Assembly (NCBI GenBank): GCA_947462335.1
Contig: OX381721.1
Location: 3,906,001-3,970,000 of the forward strand
Source of the DNA: Harmothoe impar
Lineage: Eukaryota; Annelida; Polychaeta; Phyllodocida; Polynoidae
Length of the DNA stretch: 64,000 nt
Reading direction: 5' to 3'
The notes under the pieces were generated by a model. The model did not search any database. It was not told the origin of the DNA and saw only the letters and a list, made by a program, of their open reading frames with translations. The translations under genes were made by a program, and so were the position numbers. Positions within the stretch are counted from its first letter, which is position 1. Every line of letters starts with the position of its first letter. Positions 63,711 through 64,000 of the stretch are shown here, piece by piece.

Positions 63711-64000
63711 TATATTTTGAATAGTGAACCCTCTTTGGCAATACACAGAGCTGCTGACCAGGGAAACAACATAACGAACACATGGGTAACGAGATACTAA
63801 TATTGAAGTCAGAGACCTTTACTATTATAGTGAACACATTTATATTTCTGTTGGCGAGCTAGTTTACAATCTTCAATATTGTTTAGCAGATATTGTTTAG
63901 TACATAGACTTGATAGAATATTACTTATATGCTGAGGTTTGGGACACATGTATTTTTCATACATAGTTGCATTATACAAACGCAGCTATGTATTTGTGAG

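Overview
This is eukaryotic nuclear DNA, almost certainly from an invertebrate bilaterian. The evidence is spliced genes with GT-AG introns, metazoan promoter motifs (TATA, ETS, E2F, YY1-like), CTCF-like 16-mers, Ty3/Gypsy and BEL/Pao LTR retrotransposons, and many MITEs, foldbacks and minisatellites. I cannot name the species; the repeat mix resembles marine invertebrates such as amphioxus, hemichordates or molluscs, which is inference. There is no bacterial-style operon structure.

Layout. From 1 to about 9.8 kb is the 3' part of a Ty3/Gypsy element: reverse transcriptase/RNase H cut by the window edge, a frameshift, integrase, an unusual 1268-residue downstream ORF with two CCHH fingers and a coiled coil, a polypurine tract and a 3' LTR. 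From 9.8 to 24.1 kb the sequence is mostly dispersed repeats with a few orphan exon candidates: several MITE families, a 1.7-kb AACGT-rich TIR element carrying tRNA-like segments, and a CRISPR-like but eukaryotic array of palindromes. From 24.1 to 32.3 kb lies a complete BEL/Pao retrotransposon with a 2094-codon ORF, two 713-bp LTRs that read identical, and a 5-bp target duplication (CTATG). From 32.3 to 41.3 kb there are more foldbacks and minisatellites.

From 41.3 to 61 kb is the most interesting part: a small two-gene module that has been duplicated in tandem. Each copy holds a tiny plus-strand gene ('D' at 41.4-43 kb, 'E' at 51.9-56.3 kb), paralogous in exon sequence and intron phase, facing a minus-strand gene for a small secreted cysteine-rich peptide ('A' at 50.1-47.4 kb, 'B' at 60.3-57.1 kb). 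A and B share an identical signal-peptide exon (about 100 bp identical with flanks), but their mature regions have diverged and four cysteines are common to both. In B a 55-bp segment containing the exon-3 splice acceptor has expanded to about 25 tandem copies, and a CTG-type array plus a MITE appear to have been inserted between the TATA box and the 5' UTR exon. In A exon 3 ends early at a new donor that keeps the reading phase and removes exactly two cysteines. None of these four genes matched a family I recognise. A more diverged block at 38.0-39.5 kb, similar to the sequence upstream of A, suggests an older third unit.

The gene models rest on splice consensus plus paralogue comparison, not on transcripts. 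Repeat boundaries were read by eye.
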